Shown here: piece by piece, positions 8,826 through 19,700 of the stretch
Layout of the letters: every line of letters begins with the position of its first letter
How positions within the stretch are numbered: the first letter of the stretch is position 1
Virus record (IMG/VR): IMGVR_UViG_3300046313_000159
Coordinates: 1 to 43,626 of that record
Direction: 5' to 3' (one strand)
DNA from: a virus
DNA length: 43,626 nucleotides
Translations under genes and position numbers: made by a program
Notes under the pieces: model-generated
Told to the model about the DNA's origin: nothing
The model's database searches: none
What the model saw: the letters and a program-made list of their open reading frames with translations, nothing else

Positions 8826-9199
8826 TGGATCCAATTACAATCCTAGCGGCTTTAGGCCCAGTAGCAGTAGACTTAGGTAAGTCGCTTATCAATCGTTTTA
8901 TTGCTCCGCAAGAATTTAAACCTGCGACTATTGAGCAGTATGCGAAGATGAAAGAGATTGACCTTGAGTTTTTCAAGACGATGAATGAAGCTGGCGGTGG
9001 TAACGCAAGTTATCCTTGGGTTGAAGCTATTATCCGTTTGATGCGCCCTGTAATTGGTATTATCGTTTTATCTACTTGGGCTTACCTTGCCTTAGTTGGT
9101 GGGGGTGCAGTAAACGAACAAGTATCTAACTTTGCATCTGTTATTGGGTTCTACCTATTCGGTGAGCGCAGTTTGTTCTATGTAAAGAATAAAAAATAG
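8825..9199 (+). CDS. Holin, three-TM / GTA-type family
   Basis: A 124-residue membrane protein. It has an N-terminal hydrophobic helix (ITILAALGPVAVDLGKSLI, about 3-21), a central amphipathic stretch containing PWVEAIIRLMRP, a strong membrane segment (IGIIVLSTWAYLALVGGG, about 73-90), and a third helix near SVIGFYLFGERSLFY. The conserved R-P before the TM segment and the terminal FGERS are typical of the 3-TM holin family found next to peptidase endolysins. It would form the lesions that let the endolysin through the inner membrane at a set time. Family call is good; topology was not calculated. Confidence 0.82.
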   Translation: MDPITILAALGPVAVDLGKSLINRFIAPQEFKPATIEQYAKMKEIDLEFFKTMNEAGGGNASYPWVEAIIRLMRPVIGIIVLSTWAYLALVGGGAVNEQVSNFASVIGFYLFGERSLFYVKNKK

Positions 9200-9208
9200 A
9201 AGGTATTT

Positions 9209-11140
9209 ATGGCCCTATCCAAATTAGTATTTAAACCAGGCATTAACAAAGATCAGACTAACTACGCTTCTGAAGGCGGTTGGTATGATATGGATAAGGT
9301 ACGCTTTCGCTCAGGCTTTCCTGAAAAACTTGGTGGCTGGATTGTAGGTACTAACGACCAGTATGTAGGTTCTGCTAGGTCTGTATTTCCTTGGACTACA
9401 ACGGATGGTGGTTTACCTATTGGTATTGGCACTAACGAGAAAATGTACATCTCAACAGGTGGTAACTTATACGACATCACCCCAATTCGTGCAACCTACA
9501 CACATAGCTCAACTCCATCAACAGATGACTGCTTTGCTACTACTGATACCTCAACTACAGTAGTAGTTACACTTACGGCTCACGGGGCTGAAGATGGTGA
9601 CTATGTAACTTTCAGTGGGGTGGTAGGTCCTATTGGCGGCGTCCCTGCAGCTGAGTTTAACCAAGAATTTAAGATTGCTAACACAACTAATAACACTTTT
9701 GAAATCACGGTAACCACTGCGGCGACATCAACGGTAGCAGCGGGCGGCGGTACAGCAATCACAGCAGAGTTTCAATGGAATATTGGCAATGCTAACGTCA
9801 CTGCAGGTTATGGTTGGGGTGTAGGACCTTGGAGTCGTGGCCCTTGGAGTTCAGGGTATTCTACCCCTGTTTATTTACCTGCCGCATTAATATTCCAAGA
9901 CAACTTTAATAACGATTTAATTTTTAATGTGCAAGCAAGTAACATTTATTACTGGCCTTATAGTGCAACAAGTATTGTTCGCGCTGAATTATTATCAGAG
10001 CAAGTTGGAGCAGTAGCTGTACCTCAACAAGTAACTAAAATTCACTTTACCTCACAAGGTTATTTACTTGCTATGGGCTGCACTACTTATGACCCAACAG
10101 CAACATCACCAGATTACCTAGGATATTACGATCCATTGATGATACGCTGGTCTAACGTTGACGCTGATATTGGCCCTGACCCACTAAACTGGAAGCCTGA
10201 GCTAACTAACACCGCAGGGTTCTTACGTATTCAGACAGGGTCTAGAATTATTACTTCTATCAACACGCGTCAAGAAACATTGGTGTGGACTGATACATCG
10301 TTAAACTCATTACAGTTCTTAGGCACTGCCGAGGTTTTTGGCTTACAAGCTTTATCTGCGCATACTACGATTCTTGGTCCTAACGTTGCTGTTGGCGCAA
10401 ACAATATTACATACTGGATGGGTAACGATAAGTTCTATACTTATTCTGGTCGCGTGGATACATTACCTTGTACATTACGTCAGTATATTTTTGAAGACAT
10501 CAACCGCTCACAAGGTGAGATTTTCTTTGCTGGAAGTAACGTACAGTTTAACGAGATTGTTTGGTTCTATTGCTCGTCTTCCTCTAATGAAGTCAATCGG
10601 TATGTTATTTACAACTATAGTGAAAACCTTTGGTATTACGGCAATATCGAACGCACAGCTTGGATGGATGCGGGTGTTACTGAGTATCCTACAGCGTTAC
10701 AAAGTGGCTGGCTATATTACCACGAGAACGGTGTAGACGATGGGCAACCATTAGGCGCACCTTCATTACCAATCACTGCGTACATTCAATCAGCGGACGT
10801 TGATATTGCAGACGGCGATAAGTTTATGCTTGTTCGTAGAGTTATTCCTGACGTTAACTTTAACGGCTCTACTACTGCAACAGGCGTTACTCCACAAGTT
10901 GAGATTACAGTTGGGGTCCGTAACTTCCCAGGCGCAACTTCTTCTACATCTAATGCATCTGGCGTCCCAAACAATCGAGATATTGTTACTACTGCAACCA
11001 TTGACCAGTACACAGACCAAGTGTTTATCCGGGCTCGCGGTCGTCAAATGAATTTCAGAATATCTTCAGACACAGTGGGAACGCAGTGGCAACTTGGTAT
11101 GCCGCGCGCTGATGCAAGAGAGGATGGTAAACGTGGCTAA
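9209..11140 (+). CDS. Tail nozzle-like / stabilisation virion protein
   Basis: A 643-residue protein preceded by AGAAGG. Sequence features fit a large beta-propeller virion protein: N-terminal FKPGINKDQTNYASEGGWYD and KVRFRSGFPEKLGGW, many Trp/Tyr-rich strands, a Thr/Val-rich inserted domain (about 95-185, with TLTAHGAEDGDYVTF), then EVFGLQALSAHTTILG. This type recurs in podovirus-like environmental phages next to internal protein genes. By position and fold type it may be the equivalent of T7 gp12 or P22 gp10, closing the tail tube. That equivalence is inference; the conserved family itself I recognise. Confidence 0.7.
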   Translation: MALSKLVFKPGINKDQTNYASEGGWYDMDKVRFRSGFPEKLGGWIVGTNDQYVGSARSVFPWTTTDGGLPIGIGTNEKMYISTGGNLYDITPIRATYTHSSTPSTDDCFATTDTSTTVVVTLTAHGAEDGDYVTFSGVVGPIGGVPAAEFNQEFKIANTTNNTFEITVTTAATSTVAAGGGTAITAEFQWNIGNANVTAGYGWGVGPWSRGPWSSGYSTPVYLPAALIFQDNFNNDLIFNVQASNIYYWPYSATSIVRAELLSEQVGAVAVPQQVTKIHFTSQGYLLAMGCTTYDPTATSPDYLGYYDPLMIRWSNVDADIGPDPLNWKPELTNTAGFLRIQTGSRIITSINTRQETLVWTDTSLNSLQFLGTAEVFGLQALSAHTTILGPNVAVGANNITYWMGNDKFYTYSGRVDTLPCTLRQYIFEDINRSQGEIFFAGSNVQFNEIVWFYCSSSSNEVNRYVIYNYSENLWYYGNIERTAWMDAGVTEYPTALQSGWLYYHENGVDDGQPLGAPSLPITAYIQSADVDIADGDKFMLVRRVIPDVNFNGSTTATGVTPQVEITVGVRNFPGATSSTSNASGVPNNRDIVTTATIDQYTDQVFIRARGRQMNFRISSDTVGTQWQLGMPRADAREDGKRG

Positions 11141-11810
11141 TTTTAACATTGCTAATATCAAAGCGCCTAAAGCGCCTAACTTACCTATCCCTCCTATTCA
11201 GTATTCTTCAGAGTACGGGAATATGCTCACCAATGTTTTGCGTTTATATTTCAACCAACTAGACAAACTGTTTAAGTACGTAATTGACCCAAACATCGGG
11301 CAGTTTATTAACTTTCCGTTCCTAGCTGTACTTGATACTAACCCACAGACAGCGGCGTCACCTGCGGTAGCGTACCCGATTACTTTTGATAGTCCATACT
11401 TACCAAGTTACTATGCAGGTCCTAACGACTCACTGCCGTACCTAGACCCAACAGACGCATCTAAAATTGTGGTACCAAACTCACACTACTACAACTTTGC
11501 ATACACTATCAACTTCTATAAGGCTACATCTGGCCCAGCAACGGTTGCAGTGTGGTTTAGGTTAAATAGCATTAACTATGGGGTCATTGACTTCCCAGGA
11601 ACGACTAGGTACTACACACTTTTAGGTGATGGCGCTATCACTGCAGCAAACTGCACTATCATGGTAGACGAAGAAAACGGGGATTCTTGGCAAATTATGT
11701 GGACTACATCTGATACTGATGTATCTATTACCCCAACCCCTGCTGGCGGCATTGGCCCAGAACCTGACGGAGCCTCGGCAGCGCTATCAATTAGCTATGT
11801 ATCAGCATAA
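11133..11810 (+). CDS. Virion protein of unknown function
   Basis: A 225-residue protein. I choose the GTG at 11133 because GAGAGGA lies 8 bases upstream; the ATG at 11124 would overlap that ribosome site. The start overlaps the end of the nozzle-like gene by 8 bases. The N-terminus is proline-rich (IKAPKAPNLPIPPIQ), then a helical segment with NVLRLYFNQLDKLFKYV; the rest looks like beta strands (TVAVWFRLNSINYGVIDFPG, TRYYTLLGDGA). It is probably a tail or head-tail component because of its neighbours. No family was identified. Confidence 0.75.
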   Translation: MANFNIANIKAPKAPNLPIPPIQYSSEYGNMLTNVLRLYFNQLDKLFKYVIDPNIGQFINFPFLAVLDTNPQTAASPAVAYPITFDSPYLPSYYAGPNDSLPYLDPTDASKIVVPNSHYYNFAYTINFYKATSGPATVAVWFRLNSINYGVIDFPGTTRYYTLLGDGAITAANCTIMVDEENGDSWQIMWTTSDTDVSITPTPAGGIGPEPDGASAALSISYVSA

Positions 11811-11850
11811 TAAATATGATATTATTCAAGAAAATAAGTAAGGATTAAAA

Positions 11851-13527
11851 ATGGCAACACGTCAAATCGCTCAAGGTATCGCTCAGCTAGGTCGCAACGG
11901 TGACTCAACGCTTGTTCATATGCAGCCACATGAGGTTGCCGGCCTTCAAGCTTTAGCTAAATCACAAGGCACATCACTTACAGTCAACCCAGATACAGGT
12001 CTACCTGAAGCGTTTAGCTTGGGTGGGTTCTTTAAATCATTGCTTCCTACTATTGCTGGCTTCGCGGCATCAGGCATGACAGGCGGTGCGTTGTCCCCAA
12101 TGATGGCTGGTATTTTAGCTGGTGCTGGTACAGGCGCGTTAACAAGTAAAGATCCGTTAACTGGTGCTTTGATGGGCGGTCTTGGTGGTTATGGTGGTTC
12201 TCAACTATTCACTGCCGCTAATGCGTTTACACCTGCTGCAAAAACAGTAGGAGCAGGAGCAACAGGAACTGCTGCAACACCACAAGCTGTGCAACAAGCC
12301 GTTAGTCAAGCTGGTGGAGTAATGGACCCATACATGCAACAGCAAATCAGCATGTTTACACCTGCTGGTGGTAGTGCTCAAACAGCAGCATTAGGTGGCA
12401 ATCAAGCTACTTATGGTTCAATGCTAGACAACACTGCTGCAACAGCTTATGGAAATTACGCTCCAAACTTTAACGCCATTCCCGGTGCTGCTCAAGGGGC
12501 AGGGGGTTACCAAGCACCAAGTATGTTTACATCAGATGCTAGCAAGTTAACAAATGCAATGGGTAATGTATCAGCTGATCCTTTAGGCTTTATCAGTCAA
12601 AATAAAATGGGTGTGGGTATGCCTTTAGCTGGTGCTGCTTTAGGTGGGTTAGAACCATCAGACCTCTACGGCAATCCAATCCCTAGAAGCAACAAAGATA
12701 AATATGACCCATACGCTACGTTAAACTTAGGTGGTGATTCAGGTCTACGTTTGTATGCTAACGGTGGCCCAGTGTCTTTTGCTGATGGCGGTGATGCAAA
12801 CAAAGAATTGTCATTAGACCCTGTAGGCTTACCTGGCGGTGGTCTTGGTGCTATGGAAGGTGCTGGTCAATATGAAGTAACCCCAGGCGGTACCAAGTTA
12901 GGGTTGTTTGCAACTGCAGAACAAATTGAAGCCGCTAGACAAGCTGACGCGTTAGCTAAAGCATCACAAGGTCGTGGATTAGGTAGCTTGCAAGATATAT
13001 TAGGGCCATTAAAATCTACTAATATAGGGATGTATGGAAGTGTACCTATGCCTAGTAAACTACTAACCGCAATGACAGCACCAACAGCAAAAACAGCATC
13101 AACAGGCTATGATAAATTAGCAGCGCTAAACCTAAACAAGCAATACGCTGAAGGCGGTTTGACTAGTTTGTATGAACCTCAAGACAATAGCCCTGCCCCT
13201 ACGCTTTCACAAGATGGTTACGGTTTAGGTCGCCTACAGGCAATGACTAAAGGTGGTATGCCTTCATATGCTAAAGGCGGTTACTTAGATGGCCCTGGTG
13301 ATGGTATGTCAGACAGTATTCCTGCTACAATAGAGGGTAAGCAACCAGCTCGTTTAGCAGATGGTGAATTTGTTATTCCAGCTGATGTGGTTTCACATCT
13401 AGGCAATGGTTCAACTAAAGCAGGTTCACAACGTTTATACGGTATGCTAGATAAAGTACGTAAAGCTCGTACCGGTACAAAGAAGCAAGGCAAACAAATC
13501 AACCCTAACAAGTTCATGCCTGCATAA
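11851..13527 (+). CDS. Gly/Ala-rich internal virion protein (ejection-type)
   Basis: A 558-residue protein with a ribosome site AAGGA upstream. It has a hydrophobic, glycine-rich region suited to membrane insertion (FKSLLPTIAGFAASGM to GAGTGAL, about 60-105). Long low-complexity stretches rich in Ala, Gly, Gln and Pro follow. A conserved C-terminus (about 475-558) contains GDGMSDSIPATIEGKQPAR, then LADGEFVIPADVVSHLGNGS and a basic tail. That C-terminal pattern is frequent in phage structural proteins encoded beside ejection proteins. Several YAKGG/YANGG/YAEGG motifs recur through the second half. It likely leaves the capsid with DNA and helps form the trans-envelope conduit; inferred from composition and position. 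Confidence 0.7.
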   Translation: MATRQIAQGIAQLGRNGDSTLVHMQPHEVAGLQALAKSQGTSLTVNPDTGLPEAFSLGGFFKSLLPTIAGFAASGMTGGALSPMMAGILAGAGTGALTSKDPLTGALMGGLGGYGGSQLFTAANAFTPAAKTVGAGATGTAATPQAVQQAVSQAGGVMDPYMQQQISMFTPAGGSAQTAALGGNQATYGSMLDNTAATAYGNYAPNFNAIPGAAQGAGGYQAPSMFTSDASKLTNAMGNVSADPLGFISQNKMGVGMPLAGAALGGLEPSDLYGNPIPRSNKDKYDPYATLNLGGDSGLRLYANGGPVSFADGGDANKELSLDPVGLPGGGLGAMEGAGQYEVTPGGTKLGLFATAEQIEAARQADALAKASQGRGLGSLQDILGPLKSTNIGMYGSVPMPSKLLTAMTAPTAKTASTGYDKLAALNLNKQYAEGGLTSLYEPQDNSPAPTLSQDGYGLGRLQAMTKGGMPSYAKGGYLDGPGDGMSDSIPATIEGKQPARLADGEFVIPADVVSHLGNGSTKAGSQRLYGMLDKVRKARTGTKKQGKQINPNKFMPA

Positions 13528-13937
13528 TGAATCAAGTTCAAGTAGTGGCACCTGACTTTGTGTATCAAGTATGGGATAAAGTAGAACATTATTTACAGGC
13601 ATCGCTTGATTCAAGTACAGGCGATTGTACTATAGACCAATTAAAATATGCCCTTACTCGCGGACTGCAAACATTATTTGTTGCAGTTGATGACGCAGAA
13701 ATTACAGGTGCTATGGTAGTCGAATTAGTTAATTATCCAAACACTCGTGTAATGTTTATTAATGCATTAGGTGGTAAGGGTGTTGTAAACCAAGAAACCT
13801 TCGCTCAGGTAGAAGATTGGGCCCGCCAACAAGGCGCAAGTAAAGTAAAAGCCGTGGTGCATGATGCACAAGCACGATTATATAAACAGAAGTCAGGATT
13901 TACTACCGTTAGACAAGTAGTGGAGAAAAAGTTATGA
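13527..13937 (+). CDS. GNAT-like fold protein in the internal-protein operon
   Basis: A 136-residue protein overlapping both neighbours (TAATG before, ATGA after). It resembles the small GNAT-fold proteins often encoded among podovirus internal proteins: an N-terminal helix (FVYQVWDKVEHYLQASL), a central strand pair (QTLFVAVDDAEITGAMVVEL), then NTRVMFINALGGKG, a helix with QVEDWARQQGASKVKAVVH, and a C-terminal KQKSGFTTVRQVVEKKL. A classic acetyl-CoA binding R/Q-x-x-G-x-G/A loop is not clear, so enzymatic activity is doubtful. It may be a virion assembly helper, comparable in position to small internal proteins of T7-like phages. Confidence 0.7.
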   Translation: MNQVQVVAPDFVYQVWDKVEHYLQASLDSSTGDCTIDQLKYALTRGLQTLFVAVDDAEITGAMVVELVNYPNTRVMFINALGGKGVVNQETFAQVEDWARQQGASKVKAVVHDAQARLYKQKSGFTTVRQVVEKKL

Positions 13938-15004
13938 GTATATTAAAAGCAATTAAATGGTTTATGGTTGACCAGTTTACGTTCTGGGGAGATAGTGGTG
14001 GCGGTGGCGGTGGCAACCAAACGTCTACATCATACTCAACCAACTTACCTGAATATGCACAGCCTTACTACCAAGAGCTATTAAAGCAAACAGGTAAAGA
14101 AGTATTTACTACGGACTCATCCGGTAATGTAACCGGTATGAAGCCAAGCTCAGCTATCCCTCAACAAACAGTTGCGGGTTTTAACCCATTACAGACACAA
14201 ACACAACAACAAGTAGCTGGTATGACCCGTCCAGGTCAATTTGGCCAGTCAACGGCTGGTTTATCTGCAGGTCAGCAACTCGGTTACGGTACTGCGCTTC
14301 AAGGTTTAGGCCAAGCGTTTATGTACAACCCACAATCTGCAGGTACCTTCGGTTCTGCTCAAGCATCCCAGTACATGAACCCATACCAACAAAACGTAAC
14401 TAACACTGCGTTACGTGAAGCTATGCAAAAAGGTCAGATGGACAAAAATGCAGGTGCATTGGGTTCAATCGGTCGTGGTACTTTTGGTGGCGCACGTCAA
14501 GCCTTATTACAAGCTGAACAAGGTCGTGGTCTAAATCAGCAACTAGCTGACATCCAATACCGTGGATCTGCTGATGCGTACCAAAATGCACAACAACAGT
14601 TTAATGCTGACCAACAACGTCAACAACAAGCACAACAATATGCAGCTACACTAGGTTCACAATTAGGACTAGCAGGCATGCAAGGTGGCATTGATACATC
14701 TAAAGCGCTTGGTGCACTAGGTACAGAGCAACAACAAGCAGACTTGGCAAGACTTACTGCTCAAGGTGCCACAGGTACAGAACAACAAGCACTTGCACAA
14801 AAACAAGCAGACATCGACTACCAAAACAAGATGGCTCAGCAAAACTACTCCAAACAACAATTGCAATTCTACAGTGATGTTCTTCGTGGTAATGCAGGTG
14901 CATTGGGTTCAACTCAAGTTCAATATTCGCCAACACCTTCAGCTACATCGCAAATCGCAGGTTTAGGGTTAGCTGGGTTAGGTTTAGCTAAGGCACTAGG
15001 TTAA
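13934..15004 (+). CDS. Gln-rich internal virion protein
   Basis: A 356-residue protein. It opens with a short hydrophobic/basic segment (SILKAIKWFMVDQFTFWG) and a Gly run, then NLPEYAQPYYQELLKQTGK. A long Gln/Ala-rich helical region follows (about 145-310), containing SIGRGTFGGARQALLQAEQG and repeated QQ pairs. It ends in a glycine/leucine-rich hydrophobic stretch (IAGLGLAGLGLAKALG). Proteins of this build accompany ejection proteins in many short-tailed phages and are packaged inside the capsid. Function is inferred from this resemblance; no enzymatic motif is visible. Confidence 0.7.
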   Translation: MSILKAIKWFMVDQFTFWGDSGGGGGGNQTSTSYSTNLPEYAQPYYQELLKQTGKEVFTTDSSGNVTGMKPSSAIPQQTVAGFNPLQTQTQQQVAGMTRPGQFGQSTAGLSAGQQLGYGTALQGLGQAFMYNPQSAGTFGSAQASQYMNPYQQNVTNTALREAMQKGQMDKNAGALGSIGRGTFGGARQALLQAEQGRGLNQQLADIQYRGSADAYQNAQQQFNADQQRQQQAQQYAATLGSQLGLAGMQGGIDTSKALGALGTEQQQADLARLTAQGATGTEQQALAQKQADIDYQNKMAQQNYSKQQLQFYSDVLRGNAGALGSTQVQYSPTPSATSQIAGLGLAGLGLAKALG

Positions 15005-15013
15005 GGATAAAAG

Positions 15014-16690
15014 ATGAACATTAATAAATTACAAGCGCAATTACAACATGTTCCTGATCAAGCCTTAATCAGTTATGTGCAGAATCCGGATGGTCAAGTA
15101 CCATCTTATTTAGCATTAGCTGAGCTAAACCGCCGCAAAGAGATTCGTAAATCTGCGCAGCCACAGCAAGCAGCTCCAACACAAACAGTTGCAGCACAAC
15201 AAGTAGCACAAGCAGCACCTGGAATTGCACAACTACCGGTACGTGAAGATATGTTCAATGAACAATCAATGGCAGCTGGTGGTATTGTAGCGTTTGAAGG
15301 CGGTGGTGGTGTAGGTATTGGTGACTATGATCCTGGTTACCGCGGGTATCCAATTGATGCGCCAGGTATGTCCGAACGTGATCTTGCATATGCAGATGCT
15401 GCTCGCAATAGTAAGATTTTTCAGTATGGTGGGGATGCATTAAAAACTTTATTTGCTCCAGCATATGTAATGGGTGATAAAGGTCTTGAATTAGTGCGTG
15501 ATTATACGTATGGGAATCTTCCAGGAACTGATCCAAAAACCGGTAAACGCTACGCACATTCAAGAGATATTCCAAAACCTGATGCCGATGCAGCATATAA
15601 AGCTGAAGGTGAAGCTCAACTTAAAAAACGTCAAGAATACTTGAATGCTAATCCTAGTGTTGCACCTCAGTTCGCTAGTAAAGCAGTGCCTAAGGATACA
15701 GGATTCAGACCTTATGCCCCTAACACTAATCCAGTAGAGATTGCTGAGCGTCAAGCAGCAATATTGAAGCAGAAATACGGTCCAAAAGCTGCAGCGGAGG
15801 GTGCACCAGGCGTAGGGGCTGCCCCAAGAGCAGTAACTCCTGCAGGTATTGGCTCACTATACAAAGCTCCTACTGATATTAGTGGTGAGTATGAAGGTCT
15901 AATGCGCCCTGAAACTGGGGCACGTGAAAACATGGACAAATACGCTGAGTTGATTGGGCCAGATAAAGGTCGCGAAGCTATGCAAGAGCGTCTGCGTAAA
16001 ATGGAAGCACGAGCAGCTCAAGATGAAGCTCAATCACCATGGATGGCTTTAGCTGAAGCAGGCTTAGGCATTGCCTCTGGCAAGTCACAGTTTGCCTTAC
16101 AAAACATCGCTGAAGGCGGCAAACAAGGTATTAAATCCTTTATTGATGCTAAAGACCGCATGGTTAAAGCAGAAGAACGTCGCTTTGATATTGCAAGTAA
16201 AATCTCACAAGCTGAACGTGCAGAACAAGTTGCTGCAGCTACATACGGTTTACAATCAGAAGAACGTGCTAAGGCTCATAACGATACAGTTAAACAAGCT
16301 AAACTTGGCTATAAAGCTGATCGTGAAGCCGCTATTGCTAAGGGCACCTTTGATGCTAAGAAATTTGATCTTGAGTACGCTCAGAAAGACCGTGAGATTG
16401 GGCTCATGGATAAACGTATTGATAAGCAGATTGCATCTGCTGAAAGTCAAGGTCTTCGTTACGAACTACAAAATAAACGTGACTCATTGAAAACAGCATT
16501 AAACGAGATTAATGATCTAATAAAAACTGAACAAGGTTTAGCTAATCCTGATCCTACTAAAATTGCAGGATTGCAACGTAAGTTCGATACAGCGTATAAT
16601 GCTTTATATTCATTAGCTATGAATCCTAGTGGTAATGCGCCAGCTGCTGGTGGTAAAAAAGCACCGCTAGATTCGTTCAATTTAAAATAA
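15014..16690 (+). CDS. Internal virion protein, largely helical
   Basis: A 558-residue protein; AAGGA lies upstream. The N-terminus has the recurrent motif QNPDGQVPSYLALAELNRR (about 23-41), then a Gln/Ala-rich linker and a glycine-rich stretch with FEGGGGVGIGDYDPG. The second half (about 330-540) is charged and helical, likely coiled coil (EERRFDIASKISQAERAEQ, AQKDREIGLMDKRIDKQIAS). Neighbours on both sides are internal-protein-like, so it is probably another ejected or scaffold-type internal protein. The family is familiar from freshwater phage genomes, but its function is unknown. Confidence 0.65.
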   Translation: MNINKLQAQLQHVPDQALISYVQNPDGQVPSYLALAELNRRKEIRKSAQPQQAAPTQTVAAQQVAQAAPGIAQLPVREDMFNEQSMAAGGIVAFEGGGGVGIGDYDPGYRGYPIDAPGMSERDLAYADAARNSKIFQYGGDALKTLFAPAYVMGDKGLELVRDYTYGNLPGTDPKTGKRYAHSRDIPKPDADAAYKAEGEAQLKKRQEYLNANPSVAPQFASKAVPKDTGFRPYAPNTNPVEIAERQAAILKQKYGPKAAAEGAPGVGAAPRAVTPAGIGSLYKAPTDISGEYEGLMRPETGARENMDKYAELIGPDKGREAMQERLRKMEARAAQDEAQSPWMALAEAGLGIASGKSQFALQNIAEGGKQGIKSFIDAKDRMVKAEERRFDIASKISQAERAEQVAAATYGLQSEERAKAHNDTVKQAKLGYKADREAAIAKGTFDAKKFDLEYAQKDREIGLMDKRIDKQIASAESQGLRYELQNKRDSLKTALNEINDLIKTEQGLANPDPTKIAGLQRKFDTAYNALYSLAMNPSGNAPAAGGKKAPLDSFNLK

Positions 16691-16704
16691 GTCAGGAGTA
16701 GTAC

Positions 16705-19700
16705 ATGGCCTTTGATTACGAAGGAGCTCTAGCAGCTGGGTACTCTCCATCTGAAATTGCTGACTATTTAGGTAAGAATAAGAAATTTGATGTGTCTGGG
16801 GCTAGAAAAGCCGGCTACGACGATTTTGAAATCATTTCACACCTCAGCACCCCAACAGTAACTGCACCAAAAGCAGCTCAAAAAGAAGGCTTTTTACCAG
16901 GCCTAAAAGAAGGTGTTATTGGCGCTGCCCAAGCTACTGCTCGTGGTGTTACGGCACCATTCCAATCTGAAGAAGACATTCGTTCTGGCTATGCTGCACA
17001 AAAAGCGGCTGCTGAAGAACGCAATGTGGCCTATACTCCATTCTCTGCTATTCCTGAAGCCTACGAAAAAGAAGGTCTAGGCGCGGCTGCTGGTACTACA
17101 TATAAAGCAGCACGTGATGCTTTAAGTAGATCACTCCCATTTATGGCACCTGTTATTGCAGGTTCAGCTACTGGCGCTCGTATTGGTGCTATGGGTGGTC
17201 CTTATGCTCCTGTTACAGTACCACTAGGTGCTATTGTTGGCGGTATTGCCGGAGGGTTACCTCAATTTGCAGGCACTAACATTGAGCGTCGTATTGAAGA
17301 AAAGACACCCGGTCCTCTAGTTACTCCTGAAGTATATCAAACAGCACTAGGTCAAGCATCATTAGACACAGCGGCAACTATGTTCACGTTGGGAACAGGG
17401 TTAGTCGCTAAAGTAGTAGGTCGCCCCATTGCCAATGTGTCAGAACAACAACTATTAAGAACTGCTGAGCGCTCATTAACAGGTACATTAGCTCGTGGTG
17501 CTGGTCGGGGTGCTATCTCTGAAATGCCTACCGAAGTAGCGCAACAAATTCTTGAACGTAGGCAGGCAGGTCTTGACCTAACTAGCGAAGACGCATACCG
17601 TGAATACGGTGAAGTTGCCGCAGCTGCTGGTGTTCTAGGTGCTGGTATGGGCGGCGTAGGTAACATCGTTACTCGTGGTCAAGCTCGTGGCAAACTATCT
17701 GAACAAGAACAAGCACGTGACTTGGAGTTAGCTGCCATTGCTCAAGAACGTGCACGAATTGCTGGTATTGCGGCAACAGCTCAAGCTAGTCAACAAGCTA
17801 GACTTCGTGCGGAAGAGCAGGCGTTAGCTGCTCGTGAAGCTGAACTTCGTAAACCTTTAACTGAGCAAATGGAGCTAGACCTAGCACCAGAAACGACAGT
17901 TGAAGAAGTAGCTGCAAAACGTACAGCTGAATCTCCACAAGGGGATTTATTTACAGGGATGCCTGAGGCTGTAGAAGCTGCACCTGTTGCAGAAGAAGTT
18001 ACACCTTCATTAAATGATGATACGATTAAATCTTTTGGGTTTAAAAAGAACTCCCTTGCATACAAAGCGATGGAAACGTTAAATAACCCTGAACTAACTC
18101 CACAAGAGCAAGTAAAGCGTTTTGACCAGATCATTGAGAACAATCAAGAAAAGATTAAAACTAAAGAACAAGAAGAAGCTGTTACTAAATTCAAACAATT
18201 TATGGATCAGCGTTTAGCAAAGGAACAAGCAGATGAGCTCAGAACCGTTGACAGTAGACCAGTTGGAGAAAGCGCTGATTTATTTGGAGGAACCGACACT
18301 GCAGAACTTTCCGGAAGAACTGGAGAGCCTGTCGGAGATCGAATGGCTGGGGTTGGAACTGATGTTGGAACAGCTGAAGTCGGAGCGGATGAGGTCACAG
18401 CTCCACTAGAAGCACAAGCTCCACAAACACAAGAAGTTATCCAAGCACCGCGCATGACTGCAGGAGAACGTCAGCAACGTTTGATTGAGCAACGTTTAGA
18501 AGAAGAAGCTGCTCGTAAAGCAGAGAAAGAAGCTAACCTAGCTGCAGCTAAAGAAGAACAAGGTGGCTTCCGTGAAGCTGAGGTATTGCCTGAAGCAGAA
18601 CGTGAAGGTCTACAGGCAGCTAAAGAGTTTGAAGAAGCGCCTGATGTGGATATGTCTCAACGTGTTGAACAAGGTGCCGGCACTACAGTTGATGCTGTTA
18701 ACGAATCTCTAAAAGATTGGGCAATTTCGCCTGAAGAGGCGGCACCAGCTATGGAAGTTGTACCATCAGTTGCCGAATTACCTGCCGATGTTAAAAGTGT
18801 TATTGGGCGTGAAGCACGTAATAGGGGTATTACTCCAGGGGTCATCCAAGCATTTACACACAAAGGCAAAGCATATTTAATTGCTGATCGTATTAAACCA
18901 GGCACAGAACGTTCCGTGTTTATGCACGAAGTTGGCGTCCATCGCGGTATGTCAAAAAATGACATTAATACCGTTGCTAATAAAGTAAATAGATGGGCTA
19001 CAGCTAAAGAAGGTAGTCTTGAGCGTACAGTTTCTGATGCAGTACAACGACGTATGGAAGCGGCTAAAGAAGTATCTAATGAAGAACTAGTTGCTTATGC
19101 AGTAGAAGAAGCTGCAAATGCTGGCGTAACTCCAACAGCTGCACTTCGTGCGAAGAATATCCCTGCTAATGGCGTAGTGGCTATGGTCAAACAGTTAGCA
19201 CAACGTTTTATGGATGTTGCACGAGAGGTATTTAATAAACCAGCTGCTACTCCTACAGTACAAGACTTAGTGGACTTCGTGTACGGTTCAGCTAAAAAGA
19301 CAATGGACAAAGGTCCTGCAAAGGTTGAAGCCGAGCCAAGACTCAGTGCGACTTCTACCGAACCAACAGGCGATAACATATTCCGTGACTTAGTGTCACC
19401 ACGTGTTAAAGATGCACGTCTAAACTTAGGTGCTGCAGTACGTGCGATTACACCTAAGCTATTGTCTATGTATCAGCTAGTTGACCAGTTCGGTGCTGAG
19501 ATGCCCGCGTTGCAACAATACTCTGAGCTCAACGATAAGATGACGATGACTCAGCAACGCTTGAAGAACAAGGCACAAAGTTTACTATCTGAATGGGGTG
19601 CGTTCTCATTCAAGAATCCTGTCATGCACAAAAAGCTTGGCAAGTTAATGCTAGATGCTACACGTTCACGCATCCATCCTGATGAAGAGATTGGATCGGA